From Enterococcus sp. BWR-S5 (lineage in GTDB: Bacteria; Bacillota; Bacilli; Lactobacillales; Enterococcaceae), in NCBI RefSeq assembly GCF_016745255.1, contig NZ_JADOEQ010000006.1, positions 124,001 to 188,000 on the forward strand: a stretch of DNA of 64,000 nt, written 5' to 3'. The first letter of the stretch is position 1. Each line of letters opens with the position of its first letter. The position numbers and the translations under genes are program-made. The notes under the pieces were generated by a model that had not been told where the DNA came from, did no database searches, and saw only the letters and a program-made list of their open reading frames with translations. Positions 1 to 8,061 of this stretch are shown here, piece after piece.

Positions 1-366
1 TTGGTTTTTCATTCTCAGCGATTAAGTGGGAGTGCCGGGGTTATTTTAACCCTGATAAGTGGCGCGGCATTTGCTTTAAGTTATTTTATTTTTTCGTTGA
101 TTGTTTTAGTTATCAGTACATGCTGTAATCGATTGTTGGAGAGTGTGATTGCAACAGGGATTCTTTTAATTATTGGTGAATATACTGAACTGTTTCCCGC
201 AATAAAACAGTATACAATTTTTCATCAAATGTATTTCTTTTGTGTAGATATTTTTGAACAGCCATCAACGAAAATTATGGAAAGTCTTCTTAGTCTGCTG
301 ATTTATGGTTTGTTCTTTGGTGTAGTTGGCTATCTGTTATTCCGAAAAAAAGACCTATATGTCTAG
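1..366 (+). CDS. ABC-2 type permease, C-terminal part (5' end outside window)
   Basis: The reading frame is open from the first base, so the true start probably lies upstream and only about 121 C-terminal residues are visible. They contain four or five hydrophobic segments and end in a short basic tail, FRKKDLYV, as is usual for ABC-2 membrane subunits. The next gene encodes a second such subunit with a very similar ending (FKKKDIFL), so the two probably form the membrane part of one exporter whose ATPase gene would lie upstream. The nearby two-component system suggests a peptide- or bacitracin-responsive exporter; this is inference from context. The family call is moderate. Confidence 0.55.
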   Translation: MVFHSQRLSGSAGVILTLISGAAFALSYFIFSLIVLVISTCCNRLLESVIATGILLIIGEYTELFPAIKQYTIFHQMYFFCVDIFEQPSTKIMESLLSLLIYGLFFGVVGYLLFRKKDLYV

Positions 367-381
367 ATGAGGAGAGGAGTT

Positions 382-1092
382 ATGAAAAAACAATTGCTAT
401 ATGAAATGAAAAAGTTTTTCTTTCAGCAACGAAATTACTTAATTCTGGCCACAGTATTTATTGTTAGTGGGCTATGTGCGTTGCTGCTGTCTCAAAAAGG
501 GCTTGCTGGAATAGATATTGTGGATAGGAGCTTGGCGTTCTTTCGGCCAATCGGGTGGCTTCTTTGCGGCTATACCATGTGCGATATACTAGGTCATGAT
601 TATCATTATAAAACAATGAAAAACGTACTGCCTCATGTAAGCAGAAACAATTATTTATTTGCTAAATTACTTATTTCAGGTATTGCCGGAATTGCTTTTT
701 TTATCCTCCACTTATCAGCTACAACAGTTGTTGCATTTGCCTTATCACTAAAGTGGGAAGCTCAATGGATTGGTTCATTTTTCATTATTGCTCTCGGTGT
801 TCTGGCGGGGGTCTGTTGCTTGCTTAGCTTCATTATTTTTTCAATCATCTTTTTTGATAATGAAGCTGTTGCTGTAGGTCTTTCTCTTGGCGTAGTCATT
901 TTGCAGTTTATTTTGGAGTCGATTGAGCCTTTGAGTAATTATCTGCCAACTCTTTGGCCAGTGGTATTTCCTGGTTTACTTCGAACAAATAATAGTTTGA
1001 TAGGCTGGATTTTGGCAGGAGCTATATTGTTTTCCTTTGTGTTGATATTTTCAACGATGCGTCATTTTAAAAAGAAGGATATTTTCCTTTGA
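382..1092 (+). CDS. ABC-2 type permease subunit
   Basis: This integral membrane protein of about 236 residues has six predicted hydrophobic segments, roughly residues 20-40, 60-75, 95-125, 135-165, 170-190 and 210-230. The architecture matches ABC-2 transporter permeases that work with a separate ATPase. The frame is open from 367, but I chose the ATG at 382 because GAGGAGAGG at 369-377 is a good ribosome site for it. It follows the preceding permease by 15 bp, so the two are co-transcribed. The ending FKKKDIFL resembles that of its neighbour, suggesting paralogous partners. The exported substrate is unknown. Confidence 0.65.
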   Translation: MKKQLLYEMKKFFFQQRNYLILATVFIVSGLCALLLSQKGLAGIDIVDRSLAFFRPIGWLLCGYTMCDILGHDYHYKTMKNVLPHVSRNNYLFAKLLISGIAGIAFFILHLSATTVVAFALSLKWEAQWIGSFFIIALGVLAGVCCLLSFIIFSIIFFDNEAVAVGLSLGVVILQFILESIEPLSNYLPTLWPVVFPGLLRTNNSLIGWILAGAILFSFVLIFSTMRHFKKKDIFL

Positions 1093-1230
1093 ATTGAGCG
1101 CTCCAAATCGTGAGCAAGTGATGTAAAAATAGAAATAATTGGTGGCATATTTTATGATATACTGCATATATTATATAGGCAGATGTGAATAGATAATATG
1201 TGTAAACTGGATAGAAGTCGGAGGAATGTT

Positions 1231-1917
1231 ATGGATAGAAAGAGAATACTGGTGATTGAAGATGCGATTGAGCTTGCGGAAATGATTCGCAAATATCTTG
1301 CGAATGAGCAGTATAGTGTCTCGCTATTGTCCAATGGCAGTGAAGCATTGACTATGATTGGTATGCTTCAGCCGGATATGATTTTACTGGATCTGATGCT
1401 TCCCGGAACGGACGGCTTGGAAATTCTCCGACAGGTAAGAACGGTCTCTATGGTACCGATTATTATTATCAGTGCAAAAGAAACAGAGTTAGACCGCATC
1501 TTAGGACTGAAAATCGGAGCTGATGATTACATGACAAAGCCCTTTTCTATGAAGGAAATGGTGGCGCGAGTAGAAGCTCTTTTTCGTCGGACAGAAGCCA
1601 ACCAACCTATAAACAACAAGAAGAGGTTTCGTTTTGCCAATATTTCAGTTGATGAGGTCTCGCGAGTAGTTATGCGTGAGGATAAGGAGCTGTATTTGAC
1701 AGCAAAGGAGTTTGATTTATTGATTTGTTTATTGAAACACCCAAGACAGGTATTGAGCAAAGAACAGCTTTATCATCACGTTTGGGGTGTACATGAGTAT
1801 GGGGAAAATCATACAGTGACAATCCACATTCAAAAAATCAGGGAAAAGCTTGGCAAGGATAACGGTATAACGACTGTTCGTGGTGCGGGATATCGTTTTG
1901 ATGGAGGGATAGAATGA
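1231..1917 (+). CDS. OmpR/PhoB-family response regulator
   Basis: This protein of 228 residues has an N-terminal receiver domain (about residues 1-115) and a C-terminal winged-helix DNA-binding domain (about 130-225). The phospho-acceptor Asp lies in the motif DMILLDLMLPG, the conserved Lys in YMTKPF, and the winged helix shows ...LTAKEFDLL... and RGAGYRF. An upstream in-frame start at 1198 exists, but GGAGG just before 1231 supports the shorter form. It overlaps the following kinase gene by 4 bp (ATGA), the usual translational coupling in two-component systems. It probably controls the adjacent ABC exporter. Confidence 0.92.
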   Translation: MDRKRILVIEDAIELAEMIRKYLANEQYSVSLLSNGSEALTMIGMLQPDMILLDLMLPGTDGLEILRQVRTVSMVPIIIISAKETELDRILGLKIGADDYMTKPFSMKEMVARVEALFRRTEANQPINNKKRFRFANISVDEVSRVVMREDKELYLTAKEFDLLICLLKHPRQVLSKEQLYHHVWGVHEYGENHTVTIHIQKIREKLGKDNGITTVRGAGYRFDGGIE

Positions 1918-2963
1918 CGAATAGTATTACAAGGCATTTACTCTTAATTAGTTGTATTTTATGCTTTTTACCAGCGATGCTATTATTGTTTGCTGCATCG
2001 TTCTATTCGCTTGTTTACCTCTTGATTATTGTAATCCCATCGCTTTTTATAACAGTTTATGCGATTATCTATATTAAGAAAAGACTGATTGAACCTTTAC
2101 ATCACTTAACAAATGAAGCGAATCGATTGTCAGCAGGGAACTTTTCACAGCCAATCTTTTATCCTAAAAACGATGAAATTGGTCAGTTTGTATCAGCCTT
2201 TGATCAGATGAGGACTCGTTTGTATGAGCAGCAGCTGGAGCAGCAACAGTTTGAGATTGAGCGGAAAAACTTTGTTAACAGTATTTCCCATGACTTAAGG
2301 ACACCGATTGCTTCAATTGCCGCCTATATTGAAGCTTTGCAAGATGGTTTAGCTGTTTCCGAGGAAGAGGAGCAGCAATACTTGAAAGTAGTGGAAAATA
2401 AGCTGAATGTGCTAACTGAATTATCTAAACAGCTTGAATTAAGCTATGTAGAAACAGGTAATTTGAGTATAGCAACCACTCCTGTGAATTGTCATAATTG
2501 GATAGCTGCACTTTTTTCAACAACTGCATCTGAATGTCAAATTAGAGGAATTCAGCTGGATTTGGTAGAATTGCCAATTTTAGAAGACGATTCGATAATT
2601 GAGATTGACAACTATCAGTTGGATCGAGCGATTCAAAATATTTTGAACAATGCGTACAGATACACTAAATCTTTACTTTTACTATCTGCTGAAATAAAAG
2701 AAAATGAATTTCAACTGTCTATAAGTAACGACGGAGTTACTATAGGCGAAAAGGAAATTGAACGAATTTTTGAGCGTTTTTATACTGAAAGCGGAGCAAA
2801 TGATCAAGGCCATCTGGGGTTAGGGCTTTCTATCAGTAAAACGATTATCCAGTCAATGAACGGCAGCATTTGTGCTGAATTAGCCTCAGGTATCATTACA
2901 TTTAAGCTTAGTTTTCCTTTGGCTAATCAGCAGGAAAAGAAAGCAGGTGTGTATACTGAATAA
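1914..2963 (+). CDS. Sensor histidine kinase
   Basis: This protein of 349 residues has two hydrophobic segments near the N-terminus (about residues 5-28 and 30-52) with almost nothing between them. It is therefore an intramembrane-sensing kinase type rather than one with a large extracellular domain. A HAMP linker follows (about 52-105), then the DHp domain with the phospho-acceptor His in FVNSISHDLRTPI, and a catalytic domain with an N box (NILNNAYRYT) and G box (LGLGLSI). Intramembrane sensors commonly report on ABC exporters that detoxify cell-wall antibiotics, which fits the permeases upstream. It is coupled to the response regulator. Confidence 0.92.
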   Translation: MTNSITRHLLLISCILCFLPAMLLLFAASFYSLVYLLIIVIPSLFITVYAIIYIKKRLIEPLHHLTNEANRLSAGNFSQPIFYPKNDEIGQFVSAFDQMRTRLYEQQLEQQQFEIERKNFVNSISHDLRTPIASIAAYIEALQDGLAVSEEEEQQYLKVVENKLNVLTELSKQLELSYVETGNLSIATTPVNCHNWIAALFSTTASECQIRGIQLDLVELPILEDDSIIEIDNYQLDRAIQNILNNAYRYTKSLLLLSAEIKENEFQLSISNDGVTIGEKEIERIFERFYTESGANDQGHLGLGLSISKTIIQSMNGSICAELASGIITFKLSFPLANQQEKKAGVYTE

Positions 2964-3348
2964 CAAAAAGGAAGAAGTATATGAAATCGGTATATTTTCA
3001 AAGAAAGTAGGCTTGTCAATTGACACCTTACGTTATTATGAAAAGGAAACGCTGATTATTCCAAAGCGTAATGAGATTAACCGTAGAGTGTATGATGACA
3101 AAGATGTTCACTGGATAGAATTTATCAAGAGGTTGAAGCAGACGGGGATGCCAATTAAAAAGATGAAAGAATACGCTGTATTAAGGTATCAAGGTGAGCA
3201 TACTGTAACAGCTAGATTTGATTTGCTTAATACCCAACACGAGCTGCTAATACAACGAAGAGAGGAAATCAATCAGAACCTGGATTTTCTCATGGATAAG
3301 ATGACGATTTACCAACAGATGATTGATGATGAGAAAAGGAACCGCTGA
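2947..3348 (+). CDS. MerR-family transcriptional regulator
   Basis: This protein of about 133 residues has an N-terminal MerR winged helix (IGIFSKKVGLSIDTLRYYEK) and a long C-terminal helix for dimerisation. It lacks the cysteines of metal-sensing MerR proteins and resembles the AdhR-like group. The only standard start in frame is the GTG at 2947, which overlaps the kinase gene by 17 bp. A purine-rich ribosome site at about 2967-2975 sits closer to the conserved domain, where no normal start codon is in frame, so the start is uncertain. A MerR-type promoter with a 19-bp spacer lies downstream at 3559, making the dehydrogenase gene its likely target. Confidence 0.85.
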   Translation: MCILNNKKEEVYEIGIFSKKVGLSIDTLRYYEKETLIIPKRNEINRRVYDDKDVHWIEFIKRLKQTGMPIKKMKEYAVLRYQGEHTVTARFDLLNTQHELLIQRREEINQNLDFLMDKMTIYQQMIDDEKRNR

Positions 3349-3377
3349 TTCTTATATTTTGGGAATCAGTTTTTTTG
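3345..3377 (+). terminator. Rho-independent terminator after merR
   Basis: CTGATTC (3345-3351) pairs with GAATCAG (3363-3369), followed by seven T. The stem overlaps the merR stop codon and would end the permease/two-component/merR transcript. Confidence 0.75.
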
Positions 3378-3508
3378 TTTCGTGCTATAGGGAAATTGAT
3401 TGGGAGCTACGTTTCTTTTTTGAAAAACTCACTCTATTTTTGTAGGTAAAGGTATTATAAGAGTGTCACTCCATTAAAAAGGAGCTAGCCAATTAGGAGT
3501 CGTTTTGT

Positions 3509-3562
3509 CTTATTGTTCGGAAGCTGCCTGAGCTCATTCAGCTTTTCTATTTTTCTAATTGA
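3509..3562 (+). repeat. Dispersed intergenic repeat, copy 1
   Basis: About 54 bp here resemble 51764-51818: by hand alignment roughly 33 of the first 40 bases match, and the A+T-rich tails are also similar. Both copies lie in leaders just upstream of a gene. This copy runs up to the -35 box of the MerR-type promoter. The function is unknown. Confidence 0.5.
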
Positions 3563-3589
3563 CATAGAGTATACTCCAGCATGTAAAGT
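3559..3589 (+). promoter_or_regulatory. MerR-type promoter with palindromic operator
   Basis: The -35 TTGACA (3559-3564) and -10 TAAAGT (3584-3589) are separated by 19 bp instead of the usual 17. The spacer contains the perfect palindrome GAGTATACTC (3567-3576). An overlong spacer with a centred dyad is the hallmark of promoters that MerR proteins activate by DNA distortion. A MerR gene lies about 200 bp upstream and the target gene starts at 3619. Confidence 0.85.
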
Positions 3590-3618
3590 GAGACCTACAA
3601 CATTAAGGAGGACTATCT

Positions 3619-4398
3619 ATGAAAAAATATGTAGTAATTACAGGAGCCAGTTCAGGAATAGGTTGGGCAGCTGCCAAAAAATTTGCAGAGCTGGGAAAAT
3701 CGTTGATATTGATTGCACGAAGAGAAGAAAGATTGAAGGAGTTGAAGAAAGAACTGCTTATTCGATATCCAGAACTTGATATTGTTATAAAGTCTGTAAA
3801 TCTTATGGACAGTGTAGAAGTAGAGGCGCTGTTTGATGATATGGATAGATACTTCATCGAAGCGTGGATAAATAATGCCGGATTGGGGCATTATGGAGCG
3901 GTTCATGAACAACAGCTGGCAAAAACTAAACAGCTTCTTTCACTGAATATCGAGGCGATTACATTGTTATCTATATTGTATACGAGAAAATATCACTTGG
4001 AAGAAGGAACACAGCTAATCAATGTATCTTCAGCAGGCGGCTACACGATGGTTCCAACAGCAGTTACTTATTGTGCCAGTAAATTCTATGTCAGCGCATT
4101 TACAGAAGCCTTGGCATTGGAGCTGCAAGAGGCCCATTCTCCTCTTCAAGTAAAAGTTTTTGCGCCGGCAGCGACCAAAACCGAGTTTGGACAAATCGCT
4201 AATAACCGAAAGAACTATGATTATGATGAGGCATTTGGGACCTATCATTCCAGTGAGGAGGCAGCAGAGTTACTGTTGGAACTTTATCAAAGTAACCAAA
4301 TAGTTGGGTTGGTTGATCGTGAAAGTTCTTCATTCAAATTAATGGATCATCAATTTGCTTATGCAGGTGATTCCTCAATAAATCAAAAGCTGGATTGA
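3619..4398 (+). CDS. Short-chain dehydrogenase/reductase (SDR)
   Basis: This protein of 259 residues has a Rossmann fold. It shows the cofactor motif TGASSGIG (residues 8-15), a basic residue pair after beta-2 suggesting NADP(H), the NNAG motif (INNAGLGHYG), a catalytic Ser in NVSSAGGY, and Tyr/Lys in YCASK. It is of the classical SDR type often annotated as an oxidoreductase of unknown substrate. The ribosome site AAGGAGG (3605-3611) is ideal. It stands alone behind the MerR-type promoter and ends before a bidirectional terminator. MerR proteins of this group often respond to aldehydes or electrophiles, so an aldehyde/ketone reductase role is plausible but inferred. Confidence 0.88.
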   Translation: MKKYVVITGASSGIGWAAAKKFAELGKSLILIARREERLKELKKELLIRYPELDIVIKSVNLMDSVEVEALFDDMDRYFIEAWINNAGLGHYGAVHEQQLAKTKQLLSLNIEAITLLSILYTRKYHLEEGTQLINVSSAGGYTMVPTAVTYCASKFYVSAFTEALALELQEAHSPLQVKVFAPAATKTEFGQIANNRKNYDYDEAFGTYHSSEEAAELLLELYQSNQIVGLVDRESSSFKLMDHQFAYAGDSSINQKLD

Positions 4399-4455
4399 AT
4401 AAAGCAATCCGCCCAGCCATGGCTGATAGAAGAAGAGAAAGAGTGAAAGACCAAA

Positions 4456-4491
4456 AAACCAACAGGTATCGCTAGTGATACCTGTTGGTTT
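4456..4491. terminator. Bidirectional terminator
   Basis: A perfect 15-bp stem (4456-4470 with 4477-4491) and 6-nt loop lies between convergent genes. A-rich sequence on the left gives a T-run for the minus strand, and TTTTA follows on the plus strand. Confidence 0.85.
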
Positions 4492-4498
4492 TAGATTA

Positions 4499-5257
4499 CT
4501 ATTCCTGTAGCTCTGATTCTCGTTTTCTTTTCGTTCGTGAGGCATGCTTGATAATCCAGACACATTCCTTTGTCATCTCTTTTGTCTCCCAAGAGGAGAT
4601 GATCTGCGCAAATTTCTGAGGGTCTTCTTTGTACAGGTCATTTAAATTGTTAGCGACACTTTTTTGAGTCGTTTTATCTGAATCGTCCTTTAGATTCGTC
4701 AATAATTGGGAATAGCTATCAAAATAATCAAGTGCAACATACATCTTTTTTGCCCAAGGGAGGCGAATACGTAAGCACTCACTAGCCAAGCGTCGGACAC
4801 GCTTGTTATCATCTAAGCTCCAGTTCAGAAGAAGCGCCATTGCTTGTTCCGGAAAGGCGAGAATGACAGGGCGCATGCAGAATTCACTGGTGAAGCGTTT
4901 GGTCAGTTCTTTGCTGAATGCAGTGCTGGTTTCAAAGTCCTGGTCTCCATATAATTCTACATATTTTCCAATCGGCCACAGCCAGTACCCTTCTGTGAAC
5001 ATGCCAAGACTTCCTTCTAACTCCGGACCTAAAATCTTTTCGAAAATCTGGATTGTCTCACGGTAATTAAGAGGAATACTTTCTTTCAGCGCTTGCGCCA
5101 GCAAGGTCTGTCGATCATTAAACTCAAGCTGCTCAAGCGTAGGCTTAAGGAAAGAGAGAAAACTGTCTGTCGGAAACGCCGGATAAACAAGCCCTATTTT
5201 CTCTGCTAAATCATGTGCATAGTTATAGTCGTAATAATCCTTAACCTTCATGCCCAT
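4499..5257 (-). CDS. DNA alkylation repair protein (HEAT-repeat, AlkC/AlkD family)
   Basis: This protein of 252 residues is mostly alpha-helical and shows hallmarks of the HEAT-like-repeat DNA glycosylases that excise N3- and N7-alkyl purines: the EGYWLWPIGKYVELYG region and RRLASECLRIRLPWAKKM. The second motif corresponds to the ASEG-RPRLPW block of the family. It is the last gene of a minus-strand operon VOC-TetR-this gene, with its start overlapping the tetR end, so translation is coupled. Co-control by the TetR suggests expression upon chemical damage. The family is confident; exact substrate specificity is not visible. Confidence 0.8.
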   Translation of the reverse strand: MGMKVKDYYDYNYAHDLAEKIGLVYPAFPTDSFLSFLKPTLEQLEFNDRQTLLAQALKESIPLNYRETIQIFEKILGPELEGSLGMFTEGYWLWPIGKYVELYGDQDFETSTAFSKELTKRFTSEFCMRPVILAFPEQAMALLLNWSLDDNKRVRRLASECLRIRLPWAKKMYVALDYFDSYSQLLTNLKDDSDKTTQKSVANNLNDLYKEDPQKFAQIISSWETKEMTKECVWIIKHASRTKRKRESELQE

Positions 5258-5840
5258 TTACCCTAAATCCTTTCAATAAATACGTAATCGCGTCCTGTAT
5301 CGCATCTTTCGTTAAACTATCTGACTCTGCTTGATAAAGTGACAAATCATTCAACGCACCTGAAATCAGATGGGCCATCAGTCGAGTATCCAACGCAACC
5401 AATTCTCCTTTTTCTTGAATGACTAACAGTTGTTCTTCAAGCAAAGCCACAGAGTTCTCATTATCGATTTTTCGCCATTCCGTCCAATCAATCACGTTGG
5501 GTGCGTCAATCAGCAGAATTCTACGATTGGCCTCAAGGGTAGCAGCCTCTACAAAGCCAACACAACCCAGTGTTAGCTGCTCCCAAATGTCTTCTGAAGT
5601 CATTGCTTCCTTTTCAACATTGGCGCCGACTTCCGTTTGTACTTGGTTTAGTACAGCTAAGAATAATTCTTTTTTTCCTTTAAAATGGTGATAAAGTGCA
5701 CCTCTTGTTATTGCCAGCTCCTCTACGATTGCTTCAAGGGAAGTTTTTGCATAGCCATACTTCGAAAAATGTTTTCTGGCTATAGCGATTAGGTTTTGTG
5801 TTGTTTTAATAGAAGCCAATTCTTTCTTATTTTTAGGCAT
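5241..5840 (-). CDS. TetR-family transcriptional regulator
   Basis: This protein of 199 residues has an N-terminal TetR helix-turn-helix (...ARKHFSKYGYAKTSLEAIVEELAIT..., with GALYHHFKGKKELF). The C-terminal ligand domain is variable. I placed the start at the ATG ending at 5840 because GAGGAGAA precedes it; a longer frame would lie inside the upstream gene. It overlaps the VOC gene by 8 bp and the alkylation-repair gene by 17 bp. A palindrome in the operon promoter (6286-6306) is its likely operator, so the operon is probably autorepressed. Confidence 0.9.
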   Translation of the reverse strand: MPKNKKELASIKTTQNLIAIARKHFSKYGYAKTSLEAIVEELAITRGALYHHFKGKKELFLAVLNQVQTEVGANVEKEAMTSEDIWEQLTLGCVGFVEAATLEANRRILLIDAPNVIDWTEWRKIDNENSVALLEEQLLVIQEKGELVALDTRLMAHLISGALNDLSLYQAESDSLTKDAIQDAITYLLKGFRVNGHEG

Positions 5841-6252
5841 GTTCGTTCTCCTCAGCTGCATAGCTTTCCAAATATTCTTCACTTGGGGGGATATTTTGAA
5901 TCACATCAATAATCAGCTCATCTGGGCTTTCAATCATGAAGTGTCGCTGTCCAAAAGCCTCATCCTTGATTGGCATTAGAATCTTTGCTTCAGTCTTTTG
6001 CAGCTCCTCATAGACACTATCAACATCTTCTACCTCGAAGTTTAAGATAATTCCTTTGCAGTTCGCTTGGTATTTTTTAGGAATCGTCTCATGCGTGCTG
6101 TCAATTACAGCCAGTTCAAACCCTTGCTTATTTTTTAGACTAACATACCACTCACTTGTATAGGTTACCTCGAAATGGAAAAGATCAATAAAAAATTTGC
6201 TCGTTTCTTCAATAGTTGCACTCATCAGAACAGGATAAAAGCTTGTAGTCAT
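5833..6252 (-). CDS. VOC (glyoxalase/bleomycin-resistance) superfamily protein
   Basis: This protein of 139 residues has the paired beta-alpha-beta-beta-beta arrangement of VOC proteins: YPVLMSATIEETSKFFIDLFHFEVTY opens the first module, and ILNFEVEDVDSVYEELQK opens the second, ending with RHFMIESPDELIIDVIQ. Members range from metalloenzymes to antibiotic-binding proteins, and the ligand cannot be told from sequence. It is the first gene of a TetR-controlled operon with an alkylation-repair gene, hinting at protection from a reactive or toxic compound. A clear AAGGAGG-type ribosome site precedes the start. Confidence 0.82.
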   Translation of the reverse strand: MTTSFYPVLMSATIEETSKFFIDLFHFEVTYTSEWYVSLKNKQGFELAVIDSTHETIPKKYQANCKGIILNFEVEDVDSVYEELQKTEAKILMPIKDEAFGQRHFMIESPDELIIDVIQNIPPSEEYLESYAAEENEHA

Positions 6253-6285
6253 TTTAATTCCTCCTTTTTAGTTAACTATAATTTA

Positions 6286-6306
6286 ACATACATACAGTAT
6301 GTATGT
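6286..6306. promoter_or_regulatory. TetR-type operator palindrome
   Basis: ACATACATAC (6286-6295) and GTATGTATGT (6297-6306) form a perfect 10-bp inverted repeat around one base. It sits just upstream of the VOC-TetR-alkylation repair operon in its promoter region, with TATAGT-like sequence beside it on the minus strand. This is the length and form of many TetR operators. Confidence 0.8.
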
Positions 6307-6343
6307 AAATGGAAAATAGTAAAATAATCGTGGAGAATAAGGA

Positions 6344-6377
6344 AAAAGACTATGGCAAAAATCAACCATAGTCTTTT
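6344..6377. terminator. Terminator of the MBL-fold gene
   Basis: A perfect 12-bp stem (6344-6355 with 6366-6377) and 10-nt loop lies just after the minus-strand gene ending at 6406, with a T-rich run on that strand. Confidence 0.75.
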
Positions 6378-6405
6378 GAAACAGCTATCAGAAATGATGT
6401 GTTGG

Positions 6406-7215
6406 TTAGTTCCATTCAACGCTCATTCCAACACCCACCTCACCGATAGGAATTTCCTGATGAATCGCTGATTTTGCAGCAAAGGAAACACAGTGGCAAG
6501 GGAAAAGCTCAGGAATGTTATTGCTTTTTAAATAGTCGATAGTTTTTTCCAGCTGTTCGTCTTCATCAAATAAATGAAAGCCGCCAATCACACCGGCAAT
6601 TTTATCAATACCTGTTACTTGTTTGGCATATTCACAAATGTTGCAGATACCGCTGTGGGAGCAGCCGGTAATAATGTAGATGCCATCTTTCCCAGTGAAA
6701 ACCAGAGCAGAATCATCGAGTACGTAATCAGGACTATAGGTATCCGTCAGCTTGGTTTCACCTACTTGCTGGCGTGGTTCAAAGTCAACTAGCTGAGGGA
6801 TTTCTCCTAGAAATGTAATGTTTTTAGAGACCATCAAAGGTTCCTTGGATAGAGTCAGTGTGTAATTTTTCTGTAGTTTTTCGGCACTTTCGGGAGAGCC
6901 GATTGCTCCTTCTTCTGCTCGTTTTGGAAAAAAGGTTAATGGATGAGCGATTATTTCAGGCTTCTGTTGAGTAAATAATGTATCGATGTGAACCAGGCCG
7001 CCGGTATGATCGTTATGGCCGTGTGAAAGAACCAGCTTTTGGCTACGGGTTAAATCAATCCCCAGCTTTTTGGCATTCTCAAAAAAGACATGGCTATAGC
7101 CGGTATCAAAAAGAATAGCTTCATCCCCATCTTCAATAAAAAAAGATAACGCCGGCTCGCCATAATAATAATGATCGATGTAGACATTATTATCTACTAA
7201 AACAGTCAATTTCAT
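6406..7215 (-). CDS. MBL-fold metallo-hydrolase
   Basis: This protein of 269 residues has the metallo-beta-lactamase signature LVLSHGHNDHTGG (HxHxDH) near residues 62-74. Further ligands are His in ITGCSHSGICNI and in GVIGGFHLF, and C-terminal HC. The GCSHSGI motif places it with archaeal/bacterial MBL proteins annotated as 7,8-dihydropterin-6-yl-methyl-4-(beta-D-ribofuranosyl)aminobenzene 5'-phosphate synthase-like; the actual substrate is unknown. It is a single-gene unit with AGGAGGAGAAAT-like ribosome site and its own terminator. No signal peptide is present, so it is cytosolic. Confidence 0.85.
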   Translation of the reverse strand: MKLTVLVDNNVYIDHYYYGEPALSFFIEDGDEAILFDTGYSHVFFENAKKLGIDLTRSQKLVLSHGHNDHTGGLVHIDTLFTQQKPEIIAHPLTFFPKRAEEGAIGSPESAEKLQKNYTLTLSKEPLMVSKNITFLGEIPQLVDFEPRQQVGETKLTDTYSPDYVLDDSALVFTGKDGIYIITGCSHSGICNICEYAKQVTGIDKIAGVIGGFHLFDEDEQLEKTIDYLKSNNIPELFPCHCVSFAAKSAIHQEIPIGEVGVGMSVEWN

Positions 7216-7329
7216 TTATTTCTCCTCCTATTGCTAACTAATTGTTTTTTAGCATAACATAAACTGCGAGCAAAAGTGAAGAAAACTTTGGAATTGATAT
7301 AGACGGCTTGCTTAACTGTCTGCTACTAT

Positions 7330-7404
7330 TAAAGTAATGTGTTTGAAACATTTACTTTGATACAGGTATTTTAATGTTGAACAAAATTTTTGTATTTTAT
7401 AAAA
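7330..7404 (+). promoter_or_regulatory. Possible promoter region with imperfect palindrome
   Basis: An imperfect inverted repeat occupies about 7330-7359 (AAAGTAATGT / ACATTTACTTT). TTGAAC (7377-7382) with TATAAA (7398-7403) gives a weak promoter with a short 15-bp spacer. It precedes the lipoprotein gene. Low certainty. Confidence 0.3.
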
Positions 7405-7488
7405 GCAGGGGTTGTTGGCGGTTGATTTATGGAATATGAGACAGGGTAAATGGGTTAAACGCGGATAATCAATTGGGGGGAGTGTAGA

Positions 7489-8049
7489 ATGAAAAAGAAA
7501 TGGGTTCTCTCTTTTTTGTTGAGTGGCCTATTGTTGTTTACAGGGTGTCAAACGACAACAGAAAAGATAAAAGAAACATCCGGATCAACGGAGCAAGAGG
7601 AAGTAACAGAGCGTTTTAAGAAGGGGACTGTAGAAACAACTGATTATCGCATTAAAATAATCGATTCAACGATGACTTATGGTCATGATGAAGAACTAAA
7701 TCTTATTGTTTTTACCTATGAATTTACCAACCTCAGCAATAAGCTTTTGGCTGCTTCTGATCAGTTTAATCAATCGTTTGGAGCAAGTCAGGAATTGGAT
7801 GATACGGTTGAAACGTTAGATGCTTCACTTCCACCGTATAACTCGGCATTTAACACGCTGTATGATAAAGGCTTATCAAAGGTGAAGCCTGAAAAGACGA
7901 TTACTGCTGTGGCGGTATATAAACTAATTGATAGTAAAAAAAGTGTCGTATTGTCCGCTTACAATACGAAGAGTGGTAGGGAAATTGGGCGTAAAACATT
8001 TATTCCGGATATCGCATTGGAAGAAACAAAAGATTTAGATGATTTATAA
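7489..8049 (+). CDS. DUF5067-like lipoprotein
   Basis: This protein of 186 residues begins with a lipoprotein signal peptide: MKKK, a hydrophobic core, and lipobox LFTGC with the Cys at residue 20. A low-complexity Thr/Glu-rich linker to about residue 45 is followed by a beta-rich domain (DYRIKIIDSTMTYG...LIVFTYEFTNLSNK). The pattern fits DUF5067, an immunoglobulin-like domain of secreted Firmicute proteins. It is expected to be anchored on the outer face of the membrane. The next gene starts 12 bp later and is probably co-transcribed. Function unknown. Confidence 0.75.
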   Translation: MKKKWVLSFLLSGLLLFTGCQTTTEKIKETSGSTEQEEVTERFKKGTVETTDYRIKIIDSTMTYGHDEELNLIVFTYEFTNLSNKLLAASDQFNQSFGASQELDDTVETLDASLPPYNSAFNTLYDKGLSKVKPEKTITAVAVYKLIDSKKSVVLSAYNTKSGREIGRKTFIPDIALEETKDLDDL

Positions 8050-8061
8050 AGGAGAAGAAAG

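Noticed and set aside
3513-3779. Frame of 88 residues overlapping the dehydrogenase start
   Set aside because: It covers the MerR-type promoter and lies out of frame in the true gene.
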